Part shown: one piece after another, positions 57,511-59,558 of the stretch | Layout of the letters: every line of letters starts with the position of its first letter | Numbering within the stretch: the first letter of the stretch is position 1 | Assembly: GCA_013824645.1 (NCBI GenBank) | Contig: PNOF01000009.1 | Span: forward strand, 1 to 59,558 | Length of the DNA: 59,558 bases | DNA from: Syntrophus sp. (in: bacteria) | GTDB taxonomy: Bacteria > Desulfobacterota > Syntrophorhabdia > Syntrophorhabdales > Syntrophorhabdaceae | Reading direction: 5' to 3' | The notes under the pieces: model-generated | Told to the model about the DNA's origin: nothing | Database searches by the model: none | The model's input: the letters and a program-made list of their open reading frames with translations, nothing else | Translations under genes and position numbers: made by a program

Positions 57511-59558
57511 ATAATAAGCTCGAACATTTTCTTCATATAAACTTGCCCACCATCAGGCATAAACAACACATTCCGCTTTTCTAAGTCTGCCTGTTTACAG
57601 GAGACATTCAGCAGACTTGTAAACTGTGTTCCTGAAACGATAAAGGCATTCAATGTCAGCTTCGGATCACCAAGTTTTTCCTGGAGCACTTTTACTTCCT
57701 TGTAGAGGCCGAGCTTTGGATCGTTCAGGTTCATTTGGCGCAACCCTTTCGGGTCAATAAAATTCAGCCACTGCTCGCCAGTATCATCGTCCACCAACCA
57801 TAGTAAGAAATCCGGGTAGAAATTCCCGGCCAGAGCAAATCCCAGTCCTTTGGCTTTGGTGTCGGCATTGCGCAGCAAGTAAAGGCTGCGCTTGCCAATA
57901 ACTTGCTGTCCTAGCGGGGACTTATAGAACGCTTCCAGGTCACGCACAAACTGTACTTCGCTGGGTGCATCAAACGCCAGTGGACGCATTTTCAACGGCA
58001 CAGCTCCGTCGAAGGCAAATAGGGGGTAGTATAGATGGCGATCAAAACAAATGGCTACCATCTGGCCGGCATTCCACTGGCCGGCTTCTCCGAGTTTGCC
58101 ATCTTTTACCAGTACCTGCAGCGCTCTGATTTTCTTCTCGTATTCTTCCCCGTCCTCATTGTTATCGATCTCAAAGTGATACACCTTGAGCAAGGTGTCA
58201 TCGTCTTCTTTCACGTTTACAATGTCGTAGAATTGGCCTTCGTAAGCCGTTTTCAGCATCTTGTAAAAACGGTCAGTATAGTCTTGCAGCAAACGGATGA
58301 GAATGTCTTCCTGTTTGCGGATGTCGGCGATGTTGCGAATGTGCAGCTCGGCTTGCGGAAGATAAAGCGTGTACCAGTCATTGCGCGTCAGGCAGAAATT
58401 GATCAGACGCGAACGCTCCAGCCGCAGATTGGTCCAACTGCGCAGTTGTTTGAATTCCTGCACCGCCAAATAAATCCGGTCGAAATCAAAGAGCGCCATG
58501 GTAGCCGATCCGATTTTGCCCGTTTGCCGTACATTGATAGCCGGCGCTCCCCCATCCAACTGCTTGCCTGCCGCCATCGCCTCAATCTTTGGATATAAAT
58601 CCAGATCAATATGCGCCTCTTTGATCTTGGCTGCAAACTCAGCAGGCACTTCATACAGCCACGGAAAGTGAGTGCGCTTGAATCCCTTTATCTGGTTGTC
58701 TTTGTAGCCGTCTTTCAGCGCCAGCGTTTTGAGCTTGCTTTTGGGCATATTGGGGCGGGTTTCAAAATCAAGCTCGATCATTTCATCCGTAGGGGTGATG
58801 CCTTCTTCTTTGAGATATTCCTTGAAGGTGGCCATGTAGCCCGCATTCACACCGAAGATGTTCAGCGTTTCCAGCCGCTCCAGATGCATCCCTTTTGGCC
58901 GTTGGGCAGGCGTGCTTCGTTTGAGAGAATATTCCTTGCCCTTCAAGCGCACGCCGCGCCCGAATAACTGGATGATTTGCGAACCTTCGCCCTTGCCCAT
59001 GTTGAGCAAACCCATGGTGGAAACACGCCAACTGCTCCAGCCTTCGGTGAATTTGCGCGAACCGATCAACACATGCAACCGGCTGTCTTTACTGTTGAGG
59101 GTGCCAAACCTGGAACCGCCGAAATCATCCGCCTCGGTATCAAATAATGGCATATTTTCGATCGTCTCGGCCTCTTTGAAAAAACCAGAATCATCACCTA
59201 TGTTGATCAGCCCAAACGGTTCTGCCTCGCCCACACGCAGAGCCAGCTCTCCCTTACTGCTCTTGAGATTGACCACCTTCAACCGTTGCCGGGCATCGGC
59301 ATTGAATAATTTCTTCAGAATATCGGCATAGACTTCATCGGCGCTGAATTGCATCAGTGGTGTAAAGCGATCATGAAATATATCGCGGCCTTTGGCATCC
59401 AGCAAGCGCGCAGTATTGGCCAGGAAGTCTTTCAACCACTGTTTGGTTTTTGTTTCGTCATTTAAAAATCCTGCCAGGAATTTCACTACATTTAAAATAT
59501 CCGAATCTTCCCCGGCCACGGTATTGCCGACAAACACCCAGAGCGGTTTTTCAATGTT
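57507..59558 (-). CDS. Helicase-nuclease of type III restriction (Res) kind, 5'-truncated by window edge
   Basis: The frame is open to the window's right edge, so the N-terminus (Walker A and DEAD motifs) lies outside. The visible 684 codons include helicase motif V-like G-S-R-K-F-T-E-G-W-S-S-W-R and motif VI Q-L-F-G-R-G-V-R-L-K-G, a long middle region, and a C-terminal PD-(D/E)xK nuclease with Y-P-D-F-L-L-W and F-I-D-P-K-G. The methylase partner is not in the window. Such systems cut foreign DNA. It adds to the accessory character of the region beyond the catabolic operon. Confidence 0.85.
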   Translation of the reverse strand, partial: NIEKPLWVFVGNTVAGEDSDILNVVKFLAGFLNDETKTKQWLKDFLANTARLLDAKGRDIFHDRFTPLMQFSADEVYADILKKLFNADARQRLKVVNLKSSKGELALRVGEAEPFGLINIGDDSGFFKEAETIENMPLFDTEADDFGGSRFGTLNSKDSRLHVLIGSRKFTEGWSSWRVSTMGLLNMGKGEGSQIIQLFGRGVRLKGKEYSLKRSTPAQRPKGMHLERLETLNIFGVNAGYMATFKEYLKEEGITPTDEMIELDFETRPNMPKSKLKTLALKDGYKDNQIKGFKRTHFPWLYEVPAEFAAKIKEAHIDLDLYPKIEAMAAGKQLDGGAPAINVRQTGKIGSATMALFDFDRIYLAVQEFKQLRSWTNLRLERSRLINFCLTRNDWYTLYLPQAELHIRNIADIRKQEDILIRLLQDYTDRFYKMLKTAYEGQFYDIVNVKEDDDTLLKVYHFEIDNNEDGEEYEKKIRALQVLVKDGKLGEAGQWNAGQMVAICFDRHLYYPLFAFDGAVPLKMRPLAFDAPSEVQFVRDLEAFYKSPLGQQVIGKRSLYLLRNADTKAKGLGFALAGNFYPDFLLWLVDDDTGEQWLNFIDPKGLRQMNLNDPKLGLYKEVKVLQEKLGDPKLTLNAFIVSGTQFTSLLNVSCKQADLEKRNVLFMPDGGQVYMKKMFELIM

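Overview
The window looks like a chromosomal segment of an anaerobic, probably syntrophic or sulfate-reducing-type bacterium of the former Deltaproteobacteria (Desulfobacterota). This is inferred from gene content: a UbiD/UbiX system, a split PEP-synthase-like pair resembling phenylphosphate synthase, an aryl-CoA ligase and a three-subunit molybdenum hydroxylase form one operon, the logic used for anaerobic breakdown of phenol or hydroxybenzoates. A Syntrophorhabdus-like phenol degrader would fit, but the sequence alone cannot prove the genus.

Layout. 1-3744 is an accessory patch: a tiny membrane peptide, a LapA-like protein, a hemolysin-III protein, an IS1182-like transposase fragment, and what looks like the worn end of an older integrated element. 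3745-13615 is a complete 9.8-kb integrated element inserted in tRNA-Leu(TAA), bounded by perfect 61-bp direct repeats. It carries a tyrosine integrase, primase-like and RecA/DnaB-like replication genes with iterons, a small terminase, a ClpP-like prohead protease and an HK97-type capsid protein, but no portal, large terminase or tail genes. This is the profile of a phage satellite. 13653-29773 is mostly housekeeping: a rubredoxin-like protein, plsY, two adenine-deaminase-family genes flanking a YihY-cyclic-nucleotide-domain fusion, a class A penicillin-binding protein, the rpmH-rnpA-yidD-yidC-jag-mnmE cluster, an EF-G paralog and dtd. 30252-38570 holds a 1556-residue repeat protein with a probable seven-bladed propeller and a three-gene signalling module.

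39004-57285 is the catabolic region. A LysR regulator faces a run of plus-strand genes: ubiD, acyl-CoA ligase, UPF0261 copy 1, FAD, 2Fe-2S and Mo subunits of a hydroxylase/reductase, a 215-residue protein of unknown family, two phenylphosphate-synthase-like subunits, UPF0261 copy 2, an LpdD-like chaperone, ubiX, UPF0261 copy 3, thiF-like and thiS-like. A second copy of the 215-residue gene sits upstream, behind the leftover 3' end of a second Mo-subunit gene. A plausible reading is ATP-dependent phosphorylation of a phenolic ring, UbiD-type (de)carboxylation with prenylated FMN made by UbiX, CoA activation and reductive dehydroxylation. The roles of the three Tm-1/UPF0261 paralogs and the 215-residue proteins are unknown, and this is the best candidate for an undescribed system in the window.

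The window ends inside a minus-strand helicase-nuclease gene of the type III restriction kind, outside a degenerate repeat that also occurs on the other side of the catabolic region.
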